Below are positions 1 to 9,800 of a stretch of 64,000 nucleotides of DNA, piece by piece (positions within the stretch are counted from its first letter, which is position 1; every line of letters begins with the position of its first letter). A model generated the notes under the pieces. It worked only from the letters and a program-made list of their open reading frames with translations, was not told where the DNA came from and did no database searches. Source of the stretch: CAKZNE01 sp040222435 (lineage in GTDB: Bacteria > Bacteroidota > Bacteroidia > Flavobacteriales > Schleiferiaceae). The stretch spans positions 186,001 to 250,000 of the forward strand of contig OZ243107.1 in NCBI GenBank assembly GCA_965212245.1. Direction: 5' to 3'. Both the position numbers and the translations under genes were made by a program.

Positions 1-497
1 TTATAAGTGGCTATACTGCTAAGGTAGCTGGAACAGAAGCAGGTGTAACCGAACCGCAAACCACTTTTTCAGCCTGTTTTGGTGCTCCTTTTATGCCTCT
101 GCATCCTACTAAATATGCGGATATGCTGAGCCACAAAATGAAAGAAGCCAATGTAAATGTGTGGTTGGTGAACACCGGTTGGTCTGGTGGCCCTTACGGA
201 ACAGGATACCGCATGAAGCTGAAATACACAAGAGCCATGATCACAGCTGCTTTAAACGGTGAATTGGATAACGTGAGTTTTAGTGAACATGAGGTATTTG
301 GTTTAATGATGCCAGATACATGCCCTAACGTTCCGGATGATATTCTGCACCCACGCAACACATGGGCCGATAAGGATAAGTATGATATAACCGCAGCATC
401 TCTTGCTCTGAAGTTTAATAACAACTTCAAGAAGTTTGCAGATTATGCCAATGAGGAAATACTGGCGGGAGCTCCAAAGGCTACTGAAAAAGTATAA
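1..497 (+). CDS. pckA: Phosphoenolpyruvate carboxykinase (ATP), C-terminal part
   Basis: The gene enters from the left edge; the reading frame begins at base 3 and runs to the TAA at 495-497, so only the last ~164 residues are present. They match the C-terminal part of ATP-dependent PEP carboxykinase, which converts oxaloacetate and ATP to PEP, CO2 and ADP in gluconeogenesis. Visible family motifs are SGYTAKVAGTE near the start, the stretch TTFSACFGAPFMPLHPTKYA, VNTGWSGG, and KLKYTRAMITAAL with the arginine that contacts the nucleotide. The ATP-binding P-loop and metal ligands lie upstream of the window. A strong terminator follows at once, so the gene ends its transcript. Identification is from motif recall and is firm. 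Confidence 0.95.
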   Translation, partial: ISGYTAKVAGTEAGVTEPQTTFSACFGAPFMPLHPTKYADMLSHKMKEANVNVWLVNTGWSGGPYGTGYRMKLKYTRAMITAALNGELDNVSFSEHEVFGLMMPDTCPNVPDDILHPRNTWADKDKYDITAASLALKFNNNFKKFADYANEEILAGAPKATEKV

Positions 498-525
498 TTC
501 ATACTAAAATATTAATGTAATTTAG

Positions 526-559
526 GATCCCGGTGCCCACAGCACCGGGATCTTTATTT
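526..559 (+). terminator. Intrinsic terminator of pckA
   Basis: A perfect 11-bp stem (arms 526-536 and 542-552, GATCCCGGTGC and its complement) with a 5-nt loop is followed by a T-rich tail. It sits 28 bases after the pckA stop and before the next gene on the same strand. Confidence 0.9.
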
Positions 560-573
560 TAAAATTAAATGCT

Positions 574-1542
574 ATGCAGAAATTGCTTTTTCTTTTTATC
601 CTGCTTATAAGTTTTTCAACGCTTACTCTTGCTCAGAAAGTGAGGGTAGAAGTGGAACAACCTGTACCCATCAGTGAAAATGATACCGTATATGGCACAT
701 TGCTTTCCAGGGGGAAAAGTATCAGCAAATACAACAATATTCCCCTGCTTATCATAATTCCCGGAAGCGGGCCTACCGATCGAAACGGTAATTCAGCCCT
801 ATTGAACGGACCTAATGACAGCTATAAACAACTGGCGGATTCCCTTCTCTCACAAGGAATAGCTACTTTCCGCTACGACAAACCAGCGATTGGAAAATCC
901 ACTTTTTCAAAAAAAGAGGAGGATATGCGTTTTGATGACAACATAGATGTAGTGCTTAAGATAATAGACAACATGGAAGACTTAGGGTTTGACCATATTT
1001 TCCTTCTTGGACATTCTCAAGGCTCTCTGATAGCGATGTTGACCGCTCAAAAAACAAAAATTGATGGAGTGATCAGCCTGGCCGGAGCTGGTCATGATGC
1101 TCTTACACTCATTAAAAAACAGTTAGTTGGCAAACTTCCGGAAAACCTGGAAAAACAAACCATTCAGAAGCTGGATAGTATTAAACAAGGTTATACAGTA
1201 GAGAAATACAATGTTATGGTGTCCAGTCTGATTCGCAAATCCCTGCAACCCTATTTGTATAGTTATTTTAAGTACGACCCCGCTGTAGAGATTAAGAAAC
1301 TCAAGGCTCCTGTACTCATACTACAAGGTGGGCGTGACATGCAAATAAATGAAAATGAAGGCGAAAGACTTCGCCAGGCTAAACCCGATGCCCGATACAT
1401 CGTATATCCCGAGATGAACCATGTACTTAAAAGGGTTGACGAATCTGAAGCTCAAAACACTGCTTCCTATTATGATGCGGACTTCCCCTTAACTAAAAGC
1501 CTGCCCAAGGATATAGCTGATTGGGTAAAGGACCACAAGTAA
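574..1542 (+). CDS. Secreted alpha/beta hydrolase
   Basis: 322 aa with a Sec signal peptide (residues 1-20, hydrophobic LLFLFILLISF, cleavage near LAQ). The mature part has an alpha/beta-hydrolase core: the GSGPTDRNG oxyanion region (64-72), the nucleophile elbow GHSQGS (146-151, Ser148), a probable acid Asp255 in QGGRDMQ, and a base His283 in EMNHVL. This triad fits the serine aminopeptidase/esterase-like S33 families, often annotated as alpha/beta fold hydrolase; the substrate cannot be told from sequence. The protein probably acts in the periplasm. It stands alone between the pckA terminator and the convergent PhoH gene, with only 12 bases to the latter and no visible terminator there. Confidence 0.85.
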   Translation: MQKLLFLFILLISFSTLTLAQKVRVEVEQPVPISENDTVYGTLLSRGKSISKYNNIPLLIIIPGSGPTDRNGNSALLNGPNDSYKQLADSLLSQGIATFRYDKPAIGKSTFSKKEEDMRFDDNIDVVLKIIDNMEDLGFDHIFLLGHSQGSLIAMLTAQKTKIDGVISLAGAGHDALTLIKKQLVGKLPENLEKQTIQKLDSIKQGYTVEKYNVMVSSLIRKSLQPYLYSYFKYDPAVEIKKLKAPVLILQGGRDMQINENEGERLRQAKPDARYIVYPEMNHVLKRVDESEAQNTASYYDADFPLTKSLPKDIADWVKDHK

Positions 1543-1554
1543 TAATAACCATAT

Positions 1555-2925
1555 TTACAGCAGTTCATTGGCCAGGTTAGCTAATTCTGAGCGCTCACCT
1601 TTCTCAAGGGTTACGTGTGCAAAAAGTGGGTTTCCTTTGATCTTATCAATCAGGTAGGATAATCCATTGGACTGTTCATCAAGGTAGGGTGTGTCTATCT
1701 GACGAACATCTCCCGTAAATATGAATTTTGAGTTCTCGCCTGCCCTTGTGATAATGGTCTTCACTTCGTGAGGAGTCAGGTTCTGTGCCTCATCTACAAT
1801 AAAAATAACGTTAGACAGGCTACGACCCCTAATATAAGCTAATGGTGTAACCAACAGTTTTTCCTGATTCACCATATCCTCAATCTGTTTATACTCCTTA
1901 TCCTTTTCGTTAAACTGATTCTTTATGAATTTCAGGTTATCCCATAAAGGTTGCATATAGGGATTAATCTTGGCTTTCATATCACCTGGTAAATAACCAA
2001 TATCTTTATTGCTGAGAGGGACTATAGGCCTGGCCAGATAAATTTGCTTGAATTCACGCCTTTGCTCCAGTGAACCCGCCAGGGCCAAAAGAGTTTTACC
2101 AGTACCAGCCACACCACTAAGTGAAACCAATTTTACCTCTGGGTTGCTAATAGCCTGTAAAGCAAAGGCCTGCTCAGCATTACGAGGCTTTATGCCATAA
2201 TAACTCTTTTTCTCTACCTGATCCAGTGATTGTTTTTGAGCATTGTAATAAGCCAATGTGCTACTCTTAGCTCCTTTGAGGATATAATAATGATTATTTT
2301 CCTCCTGAAAGTTTTTCTCCTTCTTCTTTATATCGTCAATTGAAATGGCCTTGCTCTTATACAAGCTATCGATCAATGTTTGATCAAAACCTTCTATAAG
2401 ACTTTTTCCGGTGTATAAGGATTCTACGTCCTGAACTTTTCCCGTTTCATAATCCTCTGCATTGAGGTTCATAGCCTTGGCCTTTAGCCGAAGGTTTATA
2501 TCTTTAGTTACCAGTATTACCTTTTTTGATTTTTCCTCCTCTGCCAACTGAAGTGCTGAATTCAGAATGCGGTGGTCATTTTTGGATAAGCCAAAAACCC
2601 GGTTGGCATCAATAGTATAGGTCGTATTCATAATCACCTTAAAACGACCCTTGGTACCTCCATTGAGCGATATCCAATCCTGAAGTCCCTTCTCTCCGGC
2701 TTTCTTATCCAGAAAACGGATAAACTGACGGGCTTCATAATTTTTCGTATCACTCCCCTTTTTAAATTCATCCAACTCTTCAAGAACAGTGATGGGGATG
2801 GCCACATCATGCTCATCAAAATTGGTGATGGAATTGTGATCATAAAGAATCACTGAAGTATCAACAACAAATATCTTCTTCTGAGTTTTAACCTTCCGGA
2901 GGGAAGCAGCAGCACTTTTCGCCAT
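1555..2925 (-). CDS. PhoH family ATPase with N-terminal PIN domain
   Basis: 456 aa. Residues ~18-160 form a PIN nuclease-like domain (VVDTSVILYDH with Asp22, then VLEELDEFKKG). Residues ~245-450 form a PhoH ATPase with Walker A GVAGTGKT (271-278), Walker B FIVDEAQN (375-382) and the TGDVRQID sensor motif (404-411). The PIN-PhoH fusion is the YlaK/PhoH2-like type; members have been described as RNA helicases/ribonucleases. That activity is family knowledge, not shown here. The gene converges with the hydrolase on the other strand and appears monocistronic. Confidence 0.92.
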   Translation of the reverse strand: MAKSAAASLRKVKTQKKIFVVDTSVILYDHNSITNFDEHDVAIPITVLEELDEFKKGSDTKNYEARQFIRFLDKKAGEKGLQDWISLNGGTKGRFKVIMNTTYTIDANRVFGLSKNDHRILNSALQLAEEEKSKKVILVTKDINLRLKAKAMNLNAEDYETGKVQDVESLYTGKSLIEGFDQTLIDSLYKSKAISIDDIKKKEKNFQEENNHYYILKGAKSSTLAYYNAQKQSLDQVEKKSYYGIKPRNAEQAFALQAISNPEVKLVSLSGVAGTGKTLLALAGSLEQRREFKQIYLARPIVPLSNKDIGYLPGDMKAKINPYMQPLWDNLKFIKNQFNEKDKEYKQIEDMVNQEKLLVTPLAYIRGRSLSNVIFIVDEAQNLTPHEVKTIITRAGENSKFIFTGDVRQIDTPYLDEQSNGLSYLIDKIKGNPLFAHVTLEKGERSELANLANELL

Positions 2926-3267
2926 GAAATTAGAATCTGATTTTTTAGGAACGGTAGTTATATCACGTATAAAAATAGCTATTCCTCATGCCCTTCTGGA
3001 AAAAATCACCCGCTATGTTTCCACAAAAATCAGATGGTTTCTGTTGATAAAATTTATTTTACCGTTACACTTTAAAAGAGAAGTTTAAATTTGCTCAGGA
3101 GTTAAGAAGTGCTAATTCAGGAAAAATAACTGCTTTAGTCCCATTATCAATTATTGTTCCCATATCGGGAATACACCTAAATGGGTTTATTCTTCAAAGT
3201 TATGAATATCAGCATTTTAATTTTATGGCGCAGTTATTCCAAAGTATTGAGTATTATTAAAAAACTT
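2926..3267. other. Intergenic region between phoH and the LruC gene
   Basis: Divergent promoter region with no gene I can support. The only signal is TAAATTTG at 3086-3093 on the plus strand, which fits the Bacteroidetes -7 consensus TAnnTTTG; I see no matching -33 TTTG at the usual spacing, so it is a weak call for the LruC gene promoter. Confidence 0.35.
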
Positions 3268-4989
3268 ATGATGAAACGTATTTTAACAGTCGCAATCGCA
3301 GGACTTATGATATCATCCTGCACTAAAGTACAAGAGCCAAAAGCAAACAATCCTGCCAATTCCAAAGACCTTGGATCTTTAGTTATTCCACAGGATTTTA
3401 ACTGGAGTAGCAGTGAAAAAGGAAGGTTGACAGTAACCTTAGCTGCCGATACAGCTGTTTTTTCAGCAAACGGTGAGGAATTACAGATTATAGATGATCA
3501 GAACAAAGTAGTAGCCAGGAGAACTATTCAAGGCTCATCTGCAGAATTTTATCTCAACAAACCACAGGTTGGTTCTGATCTTTATGTATTCTATCCCGGT
3601 ACGGGCGATAAACTTCAGATTTCCGGAGCGGGAAATGTTACCATGAATATTCAAACCAACTTCTTTAGCGCGGATTATGCCACTTTACTGGCAAATGCAG
3701 ATAATGGAAGTGGAAAAAAACTGGCCCGTACAGCTGGGAAAGTTCAAGGTGTGAACCTAGTGACAAACGGAGATTTTGGAAGCAATAGTTTTGTAAACCT
3801 TCCCAATAATATTAATAATTTAAACACTGGTCAGTGGTATGTACACTCATCCAGTAAATACAAGTGGAGCACCAAAAATGGTAGTAAGGTGTTTGAATCC
3901 AATAGCAATTCTTACGGATATGCTTATCAATTGGTTGATGTAAACGGAGGGGATCTTTTTACCACAACAGCGGAAACCAGCGGTGACTTCTGTTTGTACA
4001 TATTCTTCTATGATGCTAATGGAAACTATGTGAGTTATGTAGGTTATGCTCCTAATAGCGGAGATGATATAGATCGTAACGGCACCATTCCCAATTCAGC
4101 AACTTATGCTCTTATTAAAGTTCACGGGCCCAAGAAAGACTGGATTGACAATGTAACTTTTGAAACAGACCCGGCTATTCAGGATGCAGACAATGATGGA
4201 GTTGCTGATGATACGGATGATTATCCAAATGATCCGGCCCGTGCCTATACTTCTTATTTCCCTACCGATGGTTACCAAACCGTGGCTTTTGAAGATTTGT
4301 GGCCTGAAAAAGGAGATTATGACTTTAATGACATGGTTCTTTCCAATAATGTGGTTTATTCTTCTGATGCCAATAATGACCTGGTAGATGCTACCTTTAC
4401 CATGAGCCTTGACGCTATTGGTTCTGGTTTTGCCAATGGTTTGGCTCTGGTATTTGTTGATGATAACAACAACCCCATTAACCAGGATATTATAAGCTCA
4501 GTAAGCGGTGATGCCACCGAAGATCCTGCTGTAACCAATGGTATTATAGTATTTGACCATGTATACAATGCGCAAAGTGAGTATTATCAGAACAATGGTG
4601 AGGGACCCTCAAAAACACCAGATGTTTTCACCTTTACCGTTACATTTAACTCAAATGCAAGCAATCAGAATATAGTTCCTGATGTGTATATCTTCCGCAG
4701 CAATGACCGTGGTCTTGAAATTCACCTGGATGGTTTTTCAGGAACTACCGCTGCTAATGCCAGTTATTACAACACGGGTGATGATGTAAACGGAACTTAT
4801 GGAACAGCCACCGGCTTACCCTGGGTTCTGGAAGTAGTTACTCCTGATAAATCGTTTGAACATCCTAATGAAAAAGTGGATATACTGGAGGCTTATCCTC
4901 AGTTCCAAACCTGGGCTGAATCAGGTGGTGCTTTAAGTCTGAACTGGATGGAAGCTCCGGTAGCCGAGAAAATATTCGACCTGTTTTAA
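3268..4989 (+). CDS. LruC domain-containing lipoprotein
   Basis: About 573 aa if started at ATG 3268 (ATG 3271 is equally possible). I reject the in-frame ATG at 3181 because only the later starts put a signal peptide at the N-terminus: MKRILTVAIAGLMISSC, a lipobox with the lipidated cysteine 17-18 residues in. The C-terminal ~240 residues carry the LruC domain (FPTDGYQTVAFEDLWPEKGD, then YDFNDMV and RSNDRGLEIHLDGF), preceded by a calcium-binding-like Asp-rich repeat DADNDGVADDTDDYPNDP. The N-terminal half is a galactose-binding-like beta region (VTNGDFGSNSF). LruC proteins are surface or secreted proteins of unknown role in Bacteroidetes and Leptospira. It is likely surface-exposed and monocistronic. 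Confidence 0.85.
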   Translation: MMKRILTVAIAGLMISSCTKVQEPKANNPANSKDLGSLVIPQDFNWSSSEKGRLTVTLAADTAVFSANGEELQIIDDQNKVVARRTIQGSSAEFYLNKPQVGSDLYVFYPGTGDKLQISGAGNVTMNIQTNFFSADYATLLANADNGSGKKLARTAGKVQGVNLVTNGDFGSNSFVNLPNNINNLNTGQWYVHSSSKYKWSTKNGSKVFESNSNSYGYAYQLVDVNGGDLFTTTAETSGDFCLYIFFYDANGNYVSYVGYAPNSGDDIDRNGTIPNSATYALIKVHGPKKDWIDNVTFETDPAIQDADNDGVADDTDDYPNDPARAYTSYFPTDGYQTVAFEDLWPEKGDYDFNDMVLSNNVVYSSDANNDLVDATFTMSLDAIGSGFANGLALVFVDDNNNPINQDIISSVSGDATEDPAVTNGIIVFDHVYNAQSEYYQNNGEGPSKTPDVFTFTVTFNSNASNQNIVPDVYIFRSNDRGLEIHLDGFSGTTAANASYYNTGDDVNGTYGTATGLPWVLEVVTPDKSFEHPNEKVDILEAYPQFQTWAESGGALSLNWMEAPVAEKIFDLF

Positions 4990-5012
4990 TATCATTTTTT
5001 AATCATAAGTAG

Positions 5013-5046
5013 AAAAGGTCGCACTGACATAGTGCGACCTTTTTTC
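5013..5046. terminator. Bidirectional intrinsic terminator (LruC gene / metF)
   Basis: A 13-bp stem (AAAAGGTCGCACT and its complement) with a 5-nt loop is flanked by A and T tracts on both sides, so it can end both the plus-strand LruC transcript and the minus-strand metF transcript. Confidence 0.9.
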
Positions 5047-5069
5047 TTGGGAAAATATCACTGTTTTAT

Positions 5070-6023
5070 TTAGAATACTGCGCGGGCAATGGATTTGATG
5101 TTGTCCACTTTACCCATGGAGTAAAAGTGCAGAACCGGCACTCCGGCTTTTTTTAATTCTTTGCATTGCCCGATAGCCCATTCCACCCCTACTTTTCGCA
5201 CTTCACTATTGTCTTTACAGTTTACCACTGCCTTAACCAGTTCATCCGGAATATCCACGTGGAAACGATGGGGTAAGATGCTCAGATGTCTTTTGGTTGC
5301 AATGGGTTTGATACCCGGAATTATAGGAACAGTGATACCGGCTTTCCGGCATTTTTCCACATATTCAAAATAACGTGTGTTATCAAAGAAAAGCTGTGTA
5401 ACTATATACTCTGCACCCTGCTCCACCTTTCGGATGGTATTTTCAATATCATTATTAATACTGGGCGCTTCAAAGTGTTTTTCAGGGTATCCTGCCACTC
5501 CGATGCAAAAATCAGTAGGCGTATTATTCCGTAGTTCTTCATCCAGGTAAATACCTTTGTTCATCTCCGCGATTTGCCCAACAAGATCACAGGCATAGGC
5601 ATGACCGTTCTTTTCTGCTACAAAATAGGTTTCTCCCTTTATAGAATCGCCCCGGAGAGCCAGCACATTCTCAATACCTAAAAAATCAAGGTCTATCAAT
5701 GCGTTTTCTGTATCTTCCTTAGAGAAGCCTCCACAAAGGATATGCGGTACGGCATCTACTTTATAACGGTTCTGTAAAGCCGCACAAATACCTACGGTAC
5801 CGGGTCTTTTGCGCACCACTTTCTGCTCCAGCAAACCGCTGTCCAGGCGCTTATATACTACCTCCTCCCTGTGGTAAGTAACATTTATAAAAGGAGGTTT
5901 AAACTCCATGAGAGGATCAATATTAGTATAAATGTCCCCGATATTCTGTCCTTTTAGCGGAGGAAGTATCTCAAAGGAGAAAATGGTGTCTTTAGCTTGG
6001 TGAATATGGTCTATTACTTTCAT
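5070..6023 (-). CDS. metF: Methylenetetrahydrofolate reductase
   Basis: 317 aa, normal size for bacterial MetF. It reduces 5,10-methylene-THF to 5-methyl-THF with NAD(P)H via bound FAD, feeding the methyl group to methionine synthase. The family shows in FSFEILPPLKG (catalytic Glu region), NVTYHRE, HILCGGF, ALRGDS and VTQLFFDN, all parts of the flavin-binding TIM barrel. It is the last gene of the minus-strand metH1-metH2-metF operon, 23 bases after the large metH gene, and so should fall under the SAM-I riboswitch at 9867-9966. Confidence 0.95.
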   Translation of the reverse strand: MKVIDHIHQAKDTIFSFEILPPLKGQNIGDIYTNIDPLMEFKPPFINVTYHREEVVYKRLDSGLLEQKVVRKRPGTVGICAALQNRYKVDAVPHILCGGFSKEDTENALIDLDFLGIENVLALRGDSIKGETYFVAEKNGHAYACDLVGQIAEMNKGIYLDEELRNNTPTDFCIGVAGYPEKHFEAPSINNDIENTIRKVEQGAEYIVTQLFFDNTRYFEYVEKCRKAGITVPIIPGIKPIATKRHLSILPHRFHVDIPDELVKAVVNCKDNSEVRKVGVEWAIGQCKELKKAGVPVLHFYSMGKVDNIKSIARAVF

Positions 6024-6046
6024 TCTTATTTAATAGCGAGTGTATG

Positions 6047-8710
6047 TTAATCGTAATTAAGGTTGGGTCGTAACCACCTGGCTGCTTTTTCATAGGGTAT
6101 GCCTTTGCGCGCTGCAAAATCTTCCACTTGATCGCGGCTGATCTTCCCGAGCCCAAAATATTTGCTTTCAGGATGAGCCAGGAAATACCCGGAAACAGAA
6201 GAAGCCGGATACATAGCCAGACTCTCAGTAAGCTTTATGCCTATACTTTCAGCCTCTAAAAGTGTAAAGATGGTCTTCTTCTCCAGGTGATCCGGGCAAG
6301 CAGGGTAACCCGGTGCCGGACGGATTCCACGGTATTTTTCGCGGATCAGATCTTCATTTGCCAAGTCTTCTCCGGGTGCATACCCCCAAAGTTCGGTGCG
6401 GGTTTTATGATGTAAAAGCTCAGTAAAGGCCTCCGCTAAACGATCAGCCAGGGCTTTTACCAAAATACTATTGTAATCATCATGATCCGCTTCAAAACGT
6501 GCTACCAGTTTTTCAATTCCAATCCCCGCAGTAACAGCAAAAGCTCCCACGTAATCCTGCCTTCCATCTGCAACAGGTGCCACAAAATCACTTAAAGCTA
6601 TATTGGGTGCTCCGCTGGCTTTTTTACTCTGTTGCCGCAGGGTACGGAATACAGCTAATTCTTCACGAGGGTTTTCAGGGTTTAAGACATGAATATCATC
6701 CTTTACCGAATGGGCTGGGAAAATTCCAACAACACCATTGGCCTTTAATAGCTTATTGGCAATAATCTCATTCAGTAAAGTATTTGCATCATTGAAAAGC
6801 TTAACGGCTTCTTCGCCTACCACTGCATCTTTTAGTATTGCCGGGTATTTGCCATGCAATTCCCATGTCATAAAAAAAGGTGTCCAGTCAATAAAGTCCC
6901 GGATTTCTGAAAGGCTATAATCCTCAAAATAGTGCACACCGGGGGAAGTGGGTTGTGTTGTTACCCCTTCAAAACTCAATTTTAGTTTATTGGCTCTGGC
7001 TTCTTCCAAGGGTAGATATTCACGGGTATGGCTCTTTTTGAGATAAGCTTCACGAAGCTTTGTATACTCTGTTTTCAGATTTTGATGAAAACTCAGGGCT
7101 GTGTCCTCTTGAGAAGAAAGTGTTTGAGCAATAGGCACGCTACGACTGGCATCATTTACATGTACTACTATCCCGGAGTATTCTGGAAATATTTTTACAG
7201 CGGTATGGGCTCTGGAGGTAGTCGCACCCCCTATCATTAAAGGAATTTTTAAATTTTGCCTCTCCATTTCCTGCGCCACATATATCATCTCATCCAGGGA
7301 GGGAGTAATAAGACCGCTTAAGCCGATCACATCTACTTCTTCTTCCACGGCTGTCTTTAGTATCTTTTCCAAGGGCACCATCACACCCAGATCTACAATA
7401 TCAAAATTGTTACAAGCCAGTACCACACCCACTATGTTTTTTCCGATATCGTGTACATCTCCCTTTACCGTAGCCAGTAAGATTTTCCCTTTTTTACGAT
7501 TGCTCTTTTGTTGCTTTTTTTCCTCTTCCAGGTAAGGCTCCAGGTAGGCTACTGCTTTTTTCATAACCCTGGCCGACTTGACCACTTGCGGCAAAAACAT
7601 TTTTCCGGAACCAAAAAGATCACCTACCACGTTCATGCCCTCCATCAAAGGTCCCTCTATAACTTGTAGTGTTCTTTCAAAAGCATGACGCGCTTCCTCA
7701 ACATCATCCTCTATAAAATCTACCACACCCTTTACGAGGGCATGCTCAATTCGCTTATTTACCGGCTCTTCACGCCAGGCCATATCTCTTTCTCTGGTTT
7801 TAACTTCACCTCTGAAATTTTCGGCAAAATCAAGCAATAGCTCTGTAGCATCTTCTCTGCGATCCAGCAAAACATCCTCCACCCGGTCCAAAAGTTCTTT
7901 GGGGATTTCTTCATATACTTCCAGCATGGTGGGGTTTACAATACCCATATCCATTCCATGCTTTACCGCATGATACAAGAAAGCTGCATGCATTGCTTCA
8001 CGCACCGGTTGGTTACCCCTGAAGCTGAAAGAAACATTGCTCACCCCCCCACTTACTTTGGCTCCCGGCAGGTTTTCCTTTATCCATTGTGTGGCCTTAA
8101 AAAAATCAAGGGCATTTTTACGATGCTCCTCCATTCCGGTGGCAACCGGAAATATGTTGGGATCAAAAATGATATCTGAAGGAGGAAACTTTACTTTACT
8201 TACCAAAAGCTCATACGAGCGTTTACAGATTTCCACTCTGCGCTCAAAGGTATCGGCCTGCCCCTGTTCATCAAAAGCCATTACAATAATAGCGGCTCCA
8301 TATCTTTTCACCAGACGGGCCTGATTTATAAATTCTTCTTCCCCTCCCTTCAAGCTTACAGAGTTTACGATGGACTTGCCTTGTACACACTTCAGTCCGG
8401 CTTCTATAATCTCCCATTTGGATGAATCTATCATTAGTGGTACCCGGGCAATATCCGGCTCAGCGGCCAGCAAGTTCAGAAAACGGGTCATGGCCGCTTT
8501 GCCATCCAGCATACCCTCATCCATATTTACATCTATCACCTGTGCACCTCCTTCTACCTGGTCACGCGCTACCTCAAGGGCTTCATCGTATTTACCTTCT
8601 TTTATCAGGCGTAAGAATCTGCGAGACCCGGTGACATTGGTCCGCTCACCCACATTAACGAAATTGGAGGCTTTTGAAATATGGAGGGGTTCTAATCCGG
8701 CTAACTTCAT
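6047..8710 (-). CDS. metH: Methionine synthase, folate/cobalamin/activation subunit (split MetH)
   Basis: 887 aa from ATG 8710. An in-frame upstream ATG at 8776 would overlap the previous gene and adds only a hydrophobic 22-residue extension; MKLAGLEPLHISKASNF is the natural start. Domains in order: pterin-binding (FVNVGERTNVTGSRRF, ~18-280), cobalamin cap and Rossmann domain with the cobalt-ligating His420 in DVHDIGKNIVG and GLSGLITPSLDEM, and the AdoMet-binding activation domain (RTELWGYAPGE, then RGIRPAPGYPACPDH). The homocysteine-binding module of one-chain MetH is missing here and is supplied by the gene 43 bases upstream. Together they transfer methyl from 5-methyl-THF to homocysteine. 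All key domains look intact. Confidence 0.95.
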   Translation of the reverse strand: MKLAGLEPLHISKASNFVNVGERTNVTGSRRFLRLIKEGKYDEALEVARDQVEGGAQVIDVNMDEGMLDGKAAMTRFLNLLAAEPDIARVPLMIDSSKWEIIEAGLKCVQGKSIVNSVSLKGGEEEFINQARLVKRYGAAIIVMAFDEQGQADTFERRVEICKRSYELLVSKVKFPPSDIIFDPNIFPVATGMEEHRKNALDFFKATQWIKENLPGAKVSGGVSNVSFSFRGNQPVREAMHAAFLYHAVKHGMDMGIVNPTMLEVYEEIPKELLDRVEDVLLDRREDATELLLDFAENFRGEVKTRERDMAWREEPVNKRIEHALVKGVVDFIEDDVEEARHAFERTLQVIEGPLMEGMNVVGDLFGSGKMFLPQVVKSARVMKKAVAYLEPYLEEEKKQQKSNRKKGKILLATVKGDVHDIGKNIVGVVLACNNFDIVDLGVMVPLEKILKTAVEEEVDVIGLSGLITPSLDEMIYVAQEMERQNLKIPLMIGGATTSRAHTAVKIFPEYSGIVVHVNDASRSVPIAQTLSSQEDTALSFHQNLKTEYTKLREAYLKKSHTREYLPLEEARANKLKLSFEGVTTQPTSPGVHYFEDYSLSEIRDFIDWTPFFMTWELHGKYPAILKDAVVGEEAVKLFNDANTLLNEIIANKLLKANGVVGIFPAHSVKDDIHVLNPENPREELAVFRTLRQQSKKASGAPNIALSDFVAPVADGRQDYVGAFAVTAGIGIEKLVARFEADHDDYNSILVKALADRLAEAFTELLHHKTRTELWGYAPGEDLANEDLIREKYRGIRPAPGYPACPDHLEKKTIFTLLEAESIGIKLTESLAMYPASSVSGYFLAHPESKYFGLGKISRDQVEDFAARKGIPYEKAARWLRPNLNYD

Positions 8711-8753
8711 AGATGTATAGGCAGCATTAAATAAGTGAATGGTATATAAAAAA

Positions 8754-9800
8754 CTAAAATGCGGGAATGGATTCATTATTAGCCAGGGCTCTCGGCTTAA
8801 ACTGGGCAGCCAACTCTGCTATGGCACGTATATGGTCAGGGTCAGTACCACAGCAGCCACCAATTATATTCACCAGCCCCAATTCCAGGAACTCGCGTAT
8901 TTGTTCAGCCATCAGCTCAGGGGTTTGGTCATACTCACCAAAAGCATTGGGTAAACCTGCATTGGGGTGTGCACTAATAAGAAATGGGGATTGCCTGGAT
9001 AGTATCTGAAGATAAGGCCGGAGCTGTGCAGCTCCTAAAGCGCAGTTAAGGCCAATCGAAAAGAGATCAATATGCGACAGGCTTATCAGGAAAGCCTCGG
9101 TGGTTTGCCCGGAAAGAGTTCTTCCGCTTGCATCAGTTATAGTTCCCGAAACCATCACTGGCAGCTCATACCCCAGGTCATCGTATAGGGCAGTAACAGC
9201 AAATAGGGCAGCCTTGGCGTTAAGCGTATCAAATACGGTTTCAATCATCAGGATGTCCACCCCTCCTTTTATCAGGTTTTCAGCCTGCTCTTTATAATTA
9301 CGCACTAGTGTATCAAAATCAATGGCTCTGTAAGCAGGGTCATTCACATTTGGTGAAATACTGGCGGTTTTGTTGGTAGGCCCCATAGATCCCGCCACGA
9401 AACGAGGTTTATGCGGCTCTTTCTCCGAAAACTCATCCGCTATTTCACGGGCTATTTTTGCAGCCTGAAAATTCAATTCCGGCACCAGTTCTTCCATATA
9501 GTAATCCCCCATTGAAATACGGGTACTATTGAAGGTGTTGGTTTCAATAATATCAGCTCCGGCTTCCAGGTATTTGGCGTGGATAGACTTTATCATATCG
9601 GGCTGAGTTATACTCAAAAGGTCGTTATTGCCTTTCAGATCATGTGGGTAATCCTTAAACCGCTGGCCCCTGTAATCCTCTTCAGTAGGTTTAAAAGCCT
9701 GGATCATGGTGCCCATAGCACCATCTAAAACCAATATTCGCTTTGCGGCTTCTAGTTTTAACTTTTCGCCTCGTGCCAAGGCAGAATCAAATTGTGTCAT
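8754..9800 (-). CDS. Homocysteine S-methyltransferase subunit of split MetH
   Basis: 348 aa from ATG 9800 (MTQFDSALARG). An in-frame ATG at 9887 is rejected: its first codons lie inside the P1 helix of the SAM-I riboswitch. The protein is the N-terminal zinc/homocysteine module of MetH as a separate chain: LDGAMGTMIQ, the zinc-site cysteines Cys253 (GLNCALGA) and Cys316/Cys317 (GGCCGTDPDH), and SGTITDASGRTLSGQT. First gene of metH1-metH2-metF. The two-gene arrangement is common in Bacteroidetes. Translation is probably controlled through a hairpin that covers the ATG (9796-9823). Confidence 0.93.
   Translation of the reverse strand: MTQFDSALARGEKLKLEAAKRILVLDGAMGTMIQAFKPTEEDYRGQRFKDYPHDLKGNNDLLSITQPDMIKSIHAKYLEAGADIIETNTFNSTRISMGDYYMEELVPELNFQAAKIAREIADEFSEKEPHKPRFVAGSMGPTNKTASISPNVNDPAYRAIDFDTLVRNYKEQAENLIKGGVDILMIETVFDTLNAKAALFAVTALYDDLGYELPVMVSGTITDASGRTLSGQTTEAFLISLSHIDLFSIGLNCALGAAQLRPYLQILSRQSPFLISAHPNAGLPNAFGEYDQTPELMAEQIREFLELGLVNIIGGCCGTDPDHIRAIAELAAQFKPRALANNESIPAF

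Noticed and set aside
3181..3267. Earlier start of the LruC lipoprotein
   Set aside because: It would bury the lipoprotein signal 29 residues inside the protein.
8370..8720. Long antisense frames inside metH
   Set aside because: Conserved MetH residues explain the minus strand; antisense translation has no domain or start signal.
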